Source: Pseudomonas sp. BSw22131 (lineage in GTDB: Bacteria > Pseudomonadota > Gammaproteobacteria > Pseudomonadales > Pseudomonadaceae). Taken from it: a stretch of 64,000 nt of DNA. The stretch is taken from contig NZ_CP113949.1 of the NCBI RefSeq assembly GCF_026810445.1, positions 1,860,001 through 1,924,000 on the forward strand, in the 5' to 3' direction. Positions within the stretch are counted from its first letter, which is position 1. Every line of letters starts with the position of its first letter. The notes under the pieces are model-generated. The model was not told the origin of the DNA. It saw only the letters and a list, made by a program, of their open reading frames with translations, and made no database searches. Shown here piece by piece: positions 49,377-59,176 of the stretch. The position numbers were made by a program, and so were the translations under genes.

Positions 49377-52300
49377 TCACCGCAACCAGGCGCTGCGCCA
49401 GGTGTGCAGATTGGGCTCGTCCAGCAGCCACTGTCCCTGCACTGCCAGACGAAGCGCATCGCCGCTCAGGCCCAACGCGCCTTTGTCTGCAATCTGCAAA
49501 CGAATGGCATCGATCCAGAGTTGAGCGACATTGCTCAGGCGTGTCACCGGCAAGCTGTCGTCATCGCATGCAATCTCGCTGCAGATCACCGGGAACCCGC
49601 AGGCGCCGAACTCCAGCAAGCGGGAAACGCTCTGGCTCCCTTGAAGCCCGTTTCCGAGCAACGGCAGCAAGGCCAGGTCCAGATTCATGGCTGCCAGCGC
49701 TTCGGGGTGATCGGCCACCGCTGCCTGGAGCTTTGTGTCCCGAACAAAGGGGCGCAGTTCAATCGGGCACCAGCCCATCACCACGAAATCCACTTCGTCG
49801 GCAAGCACCGGCATGATCTCGCTCAACAGCTGCAGGTCCAGTGCGTCATGATCGCCACGCCATCCTACGCGGGGTTTCTCGCTCACGCCGCGTCGGCCCT
49901 GTACGTGTTTCCATTCGGCGGGCAAATAGTCGGGCACGACCTGAATATCGGTATGCATACCCTCAAGGGCGTGCGCGATGCGTGACGACGACACGACGAT
50001 CCGGTCCATCAGCGTCAGGCTGCGCAAAAACAGCGGATCGCTGCGGTGATCCTCCGGCAGGCGATCAATGTCCATGACCCGAATGGCCGGGGTCAATTTC
50101 TGGATCAACTCGATCCCCGGCAACTCTGCCAGGCTGAACGGCCGCTGAAAGACGATAGCGTCTGGTTGCAAGCGCTCGACTTCCACCACATGCAGCAGAC
50201 GCGGAGAAACGGCGCCGTCCAGAATGTCTAGCCGGCGCATAGCGTCCAGCGGATTGCACACACGCCGGTCGCCGTCGTTCCAGCGCAGAATACGTGGCAC
50301 CAGAACCAGCGGCAGCGGGCGCCATGGCAACGGACGCCAGGTCAGATCGATGATGGGCTCGATCTTGAAGCCGGCTCCGGTCAAACCGAAGTTGCTGTTG
50401 TAGGCCGGGTCCTTGGCGAGCGCGGGCAGCCATTTCTGGTACATCGCAAATTGCTCGCCAAGAAAACGCGCGATCTTCTTTTCATACGCCGTCTTGTCGG
50501 TCTGAATCTGGCTGGTGCTTGATTCGTGCATCAGTTGCACGTGCGGAGTCCAGACCACCAGATGCCCGGACTCACGGACTTTCAGGCACAGATCGACGTC
50601 GTTATAGGAGACCTTGAAGTTGACCTCATCCAGGCCTTCGACCTGTTCATACAGCGATTTGCGGATCATCAGGCAAGCGGCGGTCACCACGCTGTAATCC
50701 TGGTCCACTTTAAGACGCTGCATATAGCCCGAGCTGTCCTGCGGGGAGCCCAGAAACACATGCAGCGCCGGGGCGTCGATGCCCAGCACCACGCCGGCGT
50801 GCTGAATGGCCGAGTCCGGGTAATAGAGCTTGGCACCGACAATCCCGACCTCAGGTCTGAGGGCGTGGTTGAGCAGGTTGTCCAGCCATTCGGGATGTAG
50901 CACGGCGGTATCGTTGTTAAGCAATACCAGATAATCGCCACGGGCGTTACGCGCCGCCGCGTTGTTGATCTCCGAATAATTGAACGGGAAGGGGTGGCGC
51001 AGCACGCGGACCTTGTCGCTTTGCATGCTCTCGACACCGGCCAGCCAGTCCAGCGCGTCGGGCTCTTCGCTGTTGTTGTCGATGATGATGATTTCGTAAT
51101 CGCTGTAGGCAGTCTTTTCCAGCACGCTTTCGACGCAACGGGTAAGGATGCCCAACTGGTCCTTGGTCGGGATCAGAATCGACACCAGCGGTCGTTGTTC
51201 GTGGTTATAACGAATCTGATAGTTGCCCGTAGCGGTTTCCCACACCTCACTGTCGACATACCCGCGCGCCTGCAGATGCCGGTTGAGCGAACGGACTTCG
51301 TCAATGTTTTGCTCAGGCAGCAACCCGTCACAGATCAATAGCGGTTCGGCCATGTGCTGCAATTGGGCCATGCCGCCGTTTTCCACCAATCGCAAAATAA
51401 GGTCGAGCTCGATAGCGTTCGGCACGTCGGCATTGAAGCCGCCTGCGTCGAGCATGCTCTGGCGATGGAAAACCCAGTGCCGGCTCATGGCGGCCGGGTA
51501 GCTGAGCAGGTAATCCAGGTTGAAGTCCGGGCGGAAGGCAGGTTCATGTCGGCCGGTGGAAGAACGGTGCAGTTCATCGGCATACAGAGCCTGCGCGTGT
51601 GGCAGTTCGGGGAGTTTCAGGCGCAGGCGTGACAGACCGTGAGGGGTGAACGTGACACCCGCTTCGGCCAGCATGAACCAGTCGCAGCCATGCCCTTCGA
51701 GCAGCGAATTGAGCGCCGCGGCTTGCCGGTCCAGCGGGGATGTGCGCCAGTGCAAGTGCGCGCCGTCCTGAAAGTCGGACGGGGCGTGCGTGGTCGAAAG
51801 CACCACCACCTGCAGCGCATCCGATAACGCTTGGTGCTCCAGAACGCTTTGCAGGGTTATCACCACCTGCCGCGATTGCTGGTTGTTGTCCAGCACCACC
51901 AGCAACAGTCCTGAACCTGCGCTGTTGGCGTCCAGATGGTCATCGATCAGTCGTTGCTGGCTTTCGGTCACCACTCGGCGGGTCATCCACCGACTGGGGC
52001 TGAAATCAAAATGATTACCCGGATGGATGGTGGCGAAATACGGCACCATATCGATTTCGGTGAAGTGGTGACGGTCGCCAAACGTCGCCACCTTGACCAT
52101 CCGGTAGTCTTCAAGACTTTGCGTCCAGCCCAGCTCATTGACGCGCTGGCGAAGAACGATCTGCGAGTCCAGGGCGATTTTGGGCGTATTGCGGCCTTGT
52201 TCACTGTATTGCAGGCTCGACACGCGGAAATACGACAGCGGTGTAGCGAGCATCGCCAGGTTGCCTTTACGCAGCAGCTTGAGGTAGATCGCGACATCGC

Positions 52301-52892
52301 CGACCCAGTCAATGGATGACCCGTTGATAATCATCAGGTCATCGCCGAAGGCCGCAATGTCGTCGCGCCGGCACATGATGCAACTCGGTTCGCCGATGAA
52401 ATTGATCGTGAACTGGCCCAGAAATGACACCAGCTCAGGGCCGGAAAAAATGACGTCGTGGGAAAACGGAAAGAAGGTCGCCCAATTGTCCGGCTGCAGG
52501 TCACCTTGCTCATTGATGATCTGCCGACGGGAACTGGCCAGCACGATTTCCGGGTGATCGTGCAGCAGCGCAAACAACTGGCTGACGCAGTCCGGTCGCA
52601 GGAGGTCGTCGTCGTAGAGAAACTTGACGTACTCGCCCCGTGATTCGCGAATGCATTTTGCAGCGTTGCGTGCCTCGCCTAACGGCCGCTCGTTGCGCAG
52701 ATAGCGGATAGGCCATGGACTCAGCGGGCGAAGGCGCTCGACGATGCTATGGATACCTTCGTCTTTGCAGTCATCACAGATCACGATCTCGATTTCTTCA
52801 TGGGTCTGACTGAACGCACTGAGCAGCGCCGTCTCGAAGAAATCGGGTTTATACGCGGGAATTGCGATGCTGACCAAACGACTAGGGTTCAT
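49377..52892 (-). CDS. Large multidomain glycosyltransferase
   Basis: 1171 residues. Domain 1, GT2 (about 6-240): VSIAIPAYKPDFFETALLSA with DDD at 94-96. Domain 2 (about 300-545) is a degenerate GT2-like fold. Domain 3, GT2 (about 565-800): LVSILIPTKDQLGILTRCVE and LLNNDTAVLHPEW. Domain 4 (about 865-1171) is GT4/GT1-like (FRLLEFGACGFPVICSEIAC region). Such proteins, like Fgt1 of P. syringae, glycosylate flagellin; position close to flagellar genes supports this, but O-antigen or other glycans remain possible. Convergent with the AraC gene; its promoter lies in 52893-53353. Confidence 0.85.
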   Translation of the reverse strand: MNPSRLVSIAIPAYKPDFFETALLSAFSQTHEEIEIVICDDCKDEGIHSIVERLRPLSPWPIRYLRNERPLGEARNAAKCIRESRGEYVKFLYDDDLLRPDCVSQLFALLHDHPEIVLASSRRQIINEQGDLQPDNWATFFPFSHDVIFSGPELVSFLGQFTINFIGEPSCIMCRRDDIAAFGDDLMIINGSSIDWVGDVAIYLKLLRKGNLAMLATPLSYFRVSSLQYSEQGRNTPKIALDSQIVLRQRVNELGWTQSLEDYRMVKVATFGDRHHFTEIDMVPYFATIHPGNHFDFSPSRWMTRRVVTESQQRLIDDHLDANSAGSGLLLVVLDNNQQSRQVVITLQSVLEHQALSDALQVVVLSTTHAPSDFQDGAHLHWRTSPLDRQAAALNSLLEGHGCDWFMLAEAGVTFTPHGLSRLRLKLPELPHAQALYADELHRSSTGRHEPAFRPDFNLDYLLSYPAAMSRHWVFHRQSMLDAGGFNADVPNAIELDLILRLVENGGMAQLQHMAEPLLICDGLLPEQNIDEVRSLNRHLQARGYVDSEVWETATGNYQIRYNHEQRPLVSILIPTKDQLGILTRCVESVLEKTAYSDYEIIIIDNNSEEPDALDWLAGVESMQSDKVRVLRHPFPFNYSEINNAAARNARGDYLVLLNNDTAVLHPEWLDNLLNHALRPEVGIVGAKLYYPDSAIQHAGVVLGIDAPALHVFLGSPQDSSGYMQRLKVDQDYSVVTAACLMIRKSLYEQVEGLDEVNFKVSYNDVDLCLKVRESGHLVVWTPHVQLMHESSTSQIQTDKTAYEKKIARFLGEQFAMYQKWLPALAKDPAYNSNFGLTGAGFKIEPIIDLTWRPLPWRPLPLVLVPRILRWNDGDRRVCNPLDAMRRLDILDGAVSPRLLHVVEVERLQPDAIVFQRPFSLAELPGIELIQKLTPAIRVMDIDRLPEDHRSDPLFLRSLTLMDRIVVSSSRIAHALEGMHTDIQVVPDYLPAEWKHVQGRRGVSEKPRVGWRGDHDALDLQLLSEIMPVLADEVDFVVMGWCPIELRPFVRDTKLQAAVADHPEALAAMNLDLALLPLLGNGLQGSQSVSRLLEFGACGFPVICSEIACDDDSLPVTRLSNVAQLWIDAIRLQIADKGALGLSGDALRLAVQGQWLLDEPNLHTWRSAWLR

Positions 52893-53353
52893 CTGGGTAT
52901 CCGGTAGTTGAAAAAATGTATTGAGCTGCTATGCAACCGCGTCTGTGCAGAAACCAGGTCACGGTTGAGACGCCGATGTCATGAAAATGACGCTGCGCAC
53001 ACGATCATTGGCAGAAGCAATAAGCCAGCCAAACACCGCCAGACCCTCGATAAAGTCGGGGTGTGCCCGCAATACAGTGGTTGGTGGCGGGGTAACGACC
53101 CATCTGCTAACCGAGCACAGCCTGAGGGTGTGCGCCGTTTTTTTGTCCTCAACCCCTGCGGCCGTTTAACCGAATCTTCTCTGCCAGGCGCTTGAGCCGG
53201 GTGCTGCGGGGTTGGCGGCAACCTTTGGTTCAGATTTTGCTTGGCTGTGGCTATCGGTTGGCGCGGGGGCTGAGCGCCAACCACTTTTCGTTGTGCCAGC
53301 CGCTCGCTGGCCGGCAAGCGCGCCATGAGTTGTAGATTGAGGTTATCGGGCGA
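52893..53353. other. Divergent intergenic region, nothing recognised
   Basis: 460 bases between the glycosyltransferase and the acetyltransferase. No credible gene, terminator or sigma-54/sigma-28 promoter was found; antisense frames here are GC shadows. Confidence 0.5.
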
Positions 53354-53995
53354 ATGAACGTTAAAAAACTGATCATCGTAGGCGCCGGAGGGCTTGGCAG
53401 GGAGGTTCACTCATGGTGCAAGGACTGGCTCAAGCACAACCCGGGCTATGTGCTTGGCGGGTTCATCGATGACGGCGGTCTGTCCCTCAATCGGTTCAGC
53501 CACTACGCCGATGTCGTATCGACCATTGAAGGCTATCAACCGGCCCCCGATGAGCTGTTGATCTGCGCGATCGGCAAGCCGGCCGACAAAAAATACGTGG
53601 TTAACAAACTGCTTGCCAAGGGCGCTGAATTTTTTACGCTGATACATCCCACCGCCATCCTCGGCGAGAACGTGCAGATTGGACGGGGCACGTTGATTTG
53701 TCCTTACTCGGTGCTGTCGGTGGATCTCACGGTCGGTGAGTTCGTGACGGTGAACACGTTGTGCACCATTTCCCACGATACTTCGATAGGTGATTTCACC
53801 ACACTGAGCCTGCACTGCGATGTGACCGGCGGTGTTGTTCTCGAGGGCGAAGTGTTCATGGGCTCCCGGGCGTCGGTGTTGCCCAAGGTCCGCGTCGGTA
53901 AAGGCGCCGTGGTTGGCGCTGGCAGTGTCGTGTTGCGTGATGTGAAGGCCGGCAGCGTGGTGGTGGGCGTGCCAGCCAGATATATCTCGGAGTAA
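53354..53995 (+). CDS. NeuD/PglD-type sugar O- or N-acetyltransferase
   Basis: 213 residues. N-terminal Rossmann-like PglD_N domain (KLIIVGAGGLGREVHSWCKD) and C-terminal left-handed beta-helix with hexapeptide repeats (ILGENVQIGRGTLICPYSVL to GKGAVVGAGSVVLRDVKAGS). Transfers an acetyl group from acetyl-CoA to a nucleotide-linked amino sugar. With the aminotransferase at 54840-55958 it would make an N-acetylated amino sugar donor for the glycosyltransferase. It is on the opposite strand to both neighbours. Confidence 0.9.
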   Translation: MNVKKLIIVGAGGLGREVHSWCKDWLKHNPGYVLGGFIDDGGLSLNRFSHYADVVSTIEGYQPAPDELLICAIGKPADKKYVVNKLLAKGAEFFTLIHPTAILGENVQIGRGTLICPYSVLSVDLTVGEFVTVNTLCTISHDTSIGDFTTLSLHCDVTGGVVLEGEVFMGSRASVLPKVRVGKGAVVGAGSVVLRDVKAGSVVVGVPARYISE

Positions 53996-54117
53996 ACAGG
54001 TGCGCCGGGGGGGTTCTGAAACGCCGGTTTTGTTGTCACGTTGTGGATGGGCCGTCCATCGTCGACGACCCTTCGCTGTCCTCTGGTTGACCGTTAGCCG
54101 AGCTACTTGTAACCGAG

Positions 54118-54840
54118 CTACTTGGCGCCGATGTACAGAACGCTTTGTTCAGTGATGCCGTGTTGTTTGAACGTGCCGTCGCCGAACGAGCGTGCGTCGA
54201 GCTCCAGCAGTTCAAAGCCCCCGTCGCGAATCCGCGCCATGTAGTCCTGCTTGGCGTACATGCGCACGTGGTCGTCCTGCCCGAACCGCGCCCACCTGAC
54301 GTTGACGTCGGTTTCGTCCGGGTCCTCGTCGGTGTATTCGGCGGTCAGCAGGATCGGCACCATGAGGATCGCCACGCCGTTTTTGTCCAGCACCCGATAC
54401 AGCTCGGCAATGGCTTTTCGGTCGTCTGGTACGTGCTCGAGCACATGCGAGCAGACGATGAAATCAAACGAGTTATCGGCGTACAGCTGCATGTCCATGA
54501 TGTCGACGATGTCATCGGCCAAAGGCGAGAACAGGTCGGCCGAGCGGTAATAGATGTCGGGAATGGAACGCAGAAATTGTGAAAGCAGCGGCGCCGGGGC
54601 GATGTCCAGGATGCGCAGCGGCCGGCCTGCGGGACGCGTCAGAAAGGTTTTGACGAACAGCGCGTAAAGCCGGTCGCGATCAGAGGCTGCGCAGCGCGGG
54701 CATGCGTATTGACCCGTGTTGAGGGTCTCGAAGTCATCAAGCGAGTAGCTCGCGTTCAGCGCGTTGAGCATCTCGAAATACTGGGACGTCAGCGGTAGAA
54801 AATTTGCGAAGTCGGATGAACAAACCGGGCAACTGCGCAT
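54118..54840 (-). CDS. Zinc-ribbon SAM-dependent methyltransferase
   Basis: 240 residues from ATG at 54840, overlapping the aminotransferase stop by one base. An N-terminal pair of CxxC motifs (C4/C7 and C47/C50) should bind zinc; then a class I methyltransferase fold with RILDIAPAPLLSQFLRS and FDFIVCSHVLEHVPDDRKAI. Presumably methylates the sugar made by this cluster. The further-upstream start is inside the neighbouring gene. Confidence 0.85.
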   Translation of the reverse strand: MRSCPVCSSDFANFLPLTSQYFEMLNALNASYSLDDFETLNTGQYACPRCAASDRDRLYALFVKTFLTRPAGRPLRILDIAPAPLLSQFLRSIPDIYYRSADLFSPLADDIVDIMDMQLYADNSFDFIVCSHVLEHVPDDRKAIAELYRVLDKNGVAILMVPILLTAEYTDEDPDETDVNVRWARFGQDDHVRMYAKQDYMARIRDGGFELLELDARSFGDGTFKQHGITEQSVLYIGAK

Positions 54841-55958
54841 TACCGGATTCCTTTGGCGGCCTGGACGATGACATCCAGCACGTGGGTGATTTCTTCGTCG
54901 GTGAGGCTGTCGAAAATCGGCAGGCACAGGATGCGGTTCGACACGCTGTTGGCCACCGGCAACTTGTGCTCGCGCGCAGACTCAAGGCCCCGGTACATCG
55001 GGAAGGCCGAAATCAGCGGGTAGAAATAACGTCGCACAAGGATGTTACGGGCACGGAAACTCTCGAACAATTCATCCCGGCTGAGCGCGAATTCCGGATT
55101 GACCAACACCGGGAAGTACGAATAGTTGTGGCCTTCGCGGTCTTCCCAGGCAATCGCGATGCCCTCAATGTCGCGCAACGCTTCCCGGTAGATCGCATCC
55201 ACGCGTTGACGGCGGGCCAGCGCGGCGTCGATGTGCTTGAGCTGCAACACGCCGAAGGCTGCGTTGATCTCGCTCATCTTGCCGTTGATGCCCGGAGCGA
55301 CGACGGTGACTTCATCGGCGAAACCGAAGTTCTTCAAGTAATCGATGCGCTGTTTGGTTTTGGCGTCGGGGCAAATGATCGCGCCGCCTTCGAACGTGTT
55401 GAACACCTTGGTGGCGTGGAAGCTCATGACCGAAAGATCGCCATGGCGCAGGATGCTCTGGTTGTTCTCTCGCACCCCGAATGCATGCGCCGAGTCATAG
55501 ATCACCTTCAGCCCGTAGCGGTCGGCGATGCGCTGAATGGCGTCGACGTCGCACGGCACGCCGTAGCAGTGGACCGGCATGATGGCGGTCGTGGCCGGGG
55601 TGATGGCCTCTTCGATGCGCGCCGGGTCAAGGTTGTAGGTGTGCGGGTCGATGTCGACGAAAACCGGCTTCAGGCCGTTCCACAGTAGCGAGTGCGCGGT
55701 GGCGACGAAGGAGTAGGGCGTGGTGATGACTTCCCCGGTGATGCGCAACGCCTGCAACGCCGTGACCAGCGCAATGGTGCCGTTGGTGAACAGCGAAAGA
55801 TGCTCGACACCCAGGTATTCGGCCAGCTCTTTCTCCAACTGCTGGTGAAACGGCCCGCCATTGGTCAGCAGTCGGGTTTCCCAGATCTTTTCCAGATAGG
55901 GGATGAATTCTTCAAGCGGCGCGAGCAGGGGCCGGGTGACGGGTGTGATTTTGCTCAT
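54840..55958 (-). CDS. DegT/DnrJ/EryC1 sugar aminotransferase
   Basis: 372 residues from ATG at 55958. PLP lysine K184 in SFHATKVFNTFEGGAI, and IVGAGSNG-like substrate region near the N-terminus (FTNGTIALVTALQALRI). Makes an amino group on a nucleotide-sugar ketone, as VioA does in P. syringae flagellin viosamine synthesis. Upstream of and coupled to the methyltransferase. The longer open frame extends into the upstream region without a start signal. Confidence 0.9.
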   Translation of the reverse strand: MSKITPVTRPLLAPLEEFIPYLEKIWETRLLTNGGPFHQQLEKELAEYLGVEHLSLFTNGTIALVTALQALRITGEVITTPYSFVATAHSLLWNGLKPVFVDIDPHTYNLDPARIEEAITPATTAIMPVHCYGVPCDVDAIQRIADRYGLKVIYDSAHAFGVRENNQSILRHGDLSVMSFHATKVFNTFEGGAIICPDAKTKQRIDYLKNFGFADEVTVVAPGINGKMSEINAAFGVLQLKHIDAALARRQRVDAIYREALRDIEGIAIAWEDREGHNYSYFPVLVNPEFALSRDELFESFRARNILVRRYFYPLISAFPMYRGLESAREHKLPVANSVSNRILCLPIFDSLTDEEITHVLDVIVQAAKGIR

Positions 55959-56210
55959 GGGCGTTGTGCGCTCTGGTTGTGCTACAGAGAGTAAGACGGT
56001 GGCCCCTGGTGACGCCGGATCAGCTGTTTGCACTGTCAGCAAAATGGCGTTTGGGCCGAACACCAGACAAAAAGCAAGAAGTCGGCCAATTCCCCGATAG
56101 CGCTGCGTCGAGCGCGCTTTACGTGACCGTGCTTGATATTACGAACGGCGGATGCTTACTTTGTCCGCCTCGCCGCAAAGCGGCCTGCCTAACGATAAAG
56201 GACTTGAGTC

Positions 56211-57554
56211 ATGAGCAGCGATGACCACAATTCACTCGCGCAGCGATTGATGGGCATTGATGAAATCGAATGCGTCACCCCTGACCTCAACGGCGTGCCG
56301 CGGGGCAAGGTGATGACCTCCGAGGGTTTCCTTGAGGGGCGCCGACTGCAACTGGCGCGTGGCGTGCTCCTGCAATGCATCATGGGCGGCTACCCGGCCG
56401 CGAAATTCTACGGCGGCGATGACGGCGACCTGGCGCTGGTGGCCGACCCCGATCAGATTCACCGCCTGCCCTGGAGCGCAGAGCCACGCGCATTGGCCAT
56501 CTGCGACGCAGACGAACTGGACGGCAGCGGGTCTGGCCTGTCCACCCGGGTGCAACTGAAGAAGGTCATCGCGCGTTATGCGGCACGCGGCCTGTCGCCC
56601 GTCGTCGCCACGGAGCTTGAGTTTTTTGTCTTTGCGCCCAACACCGACCCAACGCAGCCTTTCAAGCCGCCGCTGGGCCTGGACGGACGCCGCGAAGACG
56701 GCCACAGCGCGTTCAGCATCAGCTCCAATAACGGCCTGCGGCCTTTCTTCAGCGAAGTCTATAAATGCATGGCTGCACTGGGCTTGCCGCGCGACACGTT
56801 CATGCATGAGATGGGCGTCAGCCAGTTTGAGATCAACCTGCTGCACGGCGATCCGTTGCTGCTCGCGGACCAGACCTTTCTGTTCAAACACCTGCTCAAG
56901 GAGGTGGCGCTCAAGCACGGACTGACAGTGGTGTGCATGGCCAAGCCGCTCGCGCATACGCCGGGCAGTTCGATGCACATTCATCAGAGCGTTGTGGATG
57001 CGCGCACCGGACAGAACGTTTTCAGCGATGCCGAGGGCGAGGCAACGGCGGTATTTCGTCACTTCATCGGCGGTCAGCAGGCGGCGATGGCGGATTTCAC
57101 TGCGTTATTCGCGCCTAACGTCAATTCCTATCACCGTTTGTGTCATCCGTTCGCGTCGCCCAATAACGCGTGCTGGTCTCACGACAATCGGGCCGCCGGT
57201 CTGCGGATTCCGGCCAGTGCGCCAGCGGCCCGACGAGTGGAGAACCGTTTGCCGGGGGCAGATGCCAACCCTTATCTGGCCATCGCAGCCAGTCTGGCAG
57301 CCGGTCTTCATGGCATTGAAAGGGAGCTGGAGCCTTCCGAACAGCTTCAGGGCGAATTCGAAGTGCCGGATAATCTGTCGCTCCCATGTACCTTGCATGC
57401 CGCCCTTGAGCGTCTGAAACGCAGTCAACTGGCCAAGGAACTGTTCGGTTCCGAGTTCATCGAAGGCTACGTTGCATCAAAGACCCTGGAACTGACCAGT
57501 TTCTTTGATGAAATCACTCCCTGGGAGCGTCGTGTTTTGGCGGCTCAGGCTTAA
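56211..57554 (+). CDS. Glutamine-synthetase-like gamma-glutamylpolyamine synthetase
   Basis: 447 residues of the GS superfamily (PuuA/PauA-like). TELEFFVF and the C-terminal RVENRLPGADANPYL hold metal and ATP sites. Likely joins glutamate to a polyamine or other amine rather than ammonia, judging by resemblance; length fits. aaagg lies upstream of the ATG. Substrate not determinable. Confidence 0.85.
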   Translation: MSSDDHNSLAQRLMGIDEIECVTPDLNGVPRGKVMTSEGFLEGRRLQLARGVLLQCIMGGYPAAKFYGGDDGDLALVADPDQIHRLPWSAEPRALAICDADELDGSGSGLSTRVQLKKVIARYAARGLSPVVATELEFFVFAPNTDPTQPFKPPLGLDGRREDGHSAFSISSNNGLRPFFSEVYKCMAALGLPRDTFMHEMGVSQFEINLLHGDPLLLADQTFLFKHLLKEVALKHGLTVVCMAKPLAHTPGSSMHIHQSVVDARTGQNVFSDAEGEATAVFRHFIGGQQAAMADFTALFAPNVNSYHRLCHPFASPNNACWSHDNRAAGLRIPASAPAARRVENRLPGADANPYLAIAASLAAGLHGIERELEPSEQLQGEFEVPDNLSLPCTLHAALERLKRSQLAKELFGSEFIEGYVASKTLELTSFFDEITPWERRVLAAQA

Positions 57555-57602
57555 GAACCGTGGTTCGCCCTCTCTGTGCGAGAGGGTGATATTGGAACGC
57601 TG

Positions 57603-59033
57603 ATGCGCCAAATCTGGAAGTCCTTTCGAGCGCTGTATTTCGCCTCGCTGATGATGTTGATCGGCTCGGGCCTGTTGAGTACTTACCTGGCCCTGCGCCT
57701 GGCAGCCGATCAGGTGGACGGCCTGTGGGTCGGTGCGCTGATGGCTGCGAACTACATCGGTCTGGCCCTGGGCGGCAAGATCGGTCACCGGCTGATCGGC
57801 CGGGTCGGTCACATCCGGGCGTATGCCACCTGCGCCGGCATCGTCGGCGCGGCGGTGTTGGGCCACGGTTTGATCGATTACCTGCCTGCGTGGATCTTCC
57901 TGCGGATGATTGTCGGTCTGGGGATGATGTGCCAGTACATGGTGATCGAAAGCTGGCTCAACGAGCAGGCATCACCCAAACAACGCGGTCTGGTATTCAG
58001 CGCCTACATGATTGCCTCGTATCTCGGGCTGGTGCTGGGGCAGTTGATTCTGGTGATCCATCCGCAGCTGGGCCTCGAACTGCTGATGCTGGTGGCGCTG
58101 TGTTTCACCTTGTGCCTGGTGCCGGTCGCGATGACCCGCAGCATTCACCCCGCGCCGATGCACCCTGCGCCGCTGGAGCCGGCGTTTTTTATGCGTCGGG
58201 TGCCGCAGTCGTTGACCACGGTGTTCAGCGCCGGTTTGATCATCGGTTCGTTTTACGGGCTGGCGCCGTTGTATGCCGCCCAGCAGGGCCTGACCACAGA
58301 GCACGTCGGCTTGTTCATGGGCTTTTGTATCGGTGCGGGTTTGCTGGTGCAGTGGCCTTTGGGCTGGCTCTCGGATCGCTATGATCGGCCCCGGCTGATT
58401 CGCGGTGTGGCGGGGCTGTTGGTGCTGGCATCGCTGCCGCTGGCTATTTTCCCCGATGTGCCGATCCAGGTGCTGTTTTCGGTAGGGTTCGCGGCGTCGC
58501 TCTTGCAGTTTTCGCTGTATCCGCTGGCCGTGGCGTTTTCAAACGACCACGTCGAAGCCGAGCGCCGGGTCTCCTTGACCGCGATGTTGTTGATGACTTA
58601 CGGCGTGGGCGCCAGTATCGGGCCACTGGCGTCGGGCGTGCTGATGAAGATGTTCGGCAGCAATATGCTGTATGCCTTCGTCTGTTTTACGGCATTGATT
58701 CTGACACTGAGTATTCGTCCGAAAGCGGTTACCAACCTGCATCAGGTCGAAGACGCTCCGCTGCACCACATTGCGATGCCGGACAGCATGTCCAGTTCGC
58801 CGTTGGTGGTGGCGCTCGATCCGCGGGTCGATGAGCAAGTGGTCCAGGACCAGATGCAGACCACAACTGACCCTGCGCCCGAGCCTGAGGCGCAGCCCGA
58901 TCCAGAGCCGCCGCTGGACACTGACTACATGGCGCCTGCTACCTCGGAAGAGGCAAGCACCGAGCCACAGCCAGCCCGGCCGAATCCGGCGAACGGTGTG
59001 ACGAATGACGTGGGGATTGATCGACCGATGTGA
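57603..59033 (+). CDS. MFS transporter, YcaD-like, with acidic tail
   Basis: 476 residues from ATG at 57603, about 12 helices (ALYFASLMMLIGSGLLSTYL first; loop motif GGKIGHRLIGRVGHIRAY). About 90 C-terminal residues after helix 12 are Pro/Glu/Asp-rich and disordered (PAPEPEAQPDPEPPLD). It follows the GS-like gene by 48 bases; perhaps cotranscribed. Substrate unknown. Confidence 0.82.
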   Translation: MRQIWKSFRALYFASLMMLIGSGLLSTYLALRLAADQVDGLWVGALMAANYIGLALGGKIGHRLIGRVGHIRAYATCAGIVGAAVLGHGLIDYLPAWIFLRMIVGLGMMCQYMVIESWLNEQASPKQRGLVFSAYMIASYLGLVLGQLILVIHPQLGLELLMLVALCFTLCLVPVAMTRSIHPAPMHPAPLEPAFFMRRVPQSLTTVFSAGLIIGSFYGLAPLYAAQQGLTTEHVGLFMGFCIGAGLLVQWPLGWLSDRYDRPRLIRGVAGLLVLASLPLAIFPDVPIQVLFSVGFAASLLQFSLYPLAVAFSNDHVEAERRVSLTAMLLMTYGVGASIGPLASGVLMKMFGSNMLYAFVCFTALILTLSIRPKAVTNLHQVEDAPLHHIAMPDSMSSSPLVVALDPRVDEQVVQDQMQTTTDPAPEPEAQPDPEPPLDTDYMAPATSEEASTEPQPARPNPANGVTNDVGIDRPM

Positions 59034-59075
59034 TGCGCATGCACGCGAATACGTTAGGCGGTCGTGATCAGATGG

Positions 59076-59165
59076 GCCGCCTCGCCAACAAGCTCGCGCC
59101 TACAGAGCCGTCTTCCCAGCTGGAGTGGTGGAAGATCTGTAGGAGCGAATTCATTCGCGAGGCGG
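59076..59165. repeat. REP-like pair between MFS gene and flgZ
   Basis: cctcgccaacaagctcgcgcctacag and, inverted, tgtaggagcgaattcattcg at 59138-59157. Confidence 0.65.
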
Positions 59166-59176
59166 TGGGGTTGGAA

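Noticed and set aside
52979..53410. 143-codon minus-strand frame before the acetyltransferase
   Set aside because: Arg/Pro-rich shadow overlapping the start of the acetyltransferase, with no ribosome binding site.
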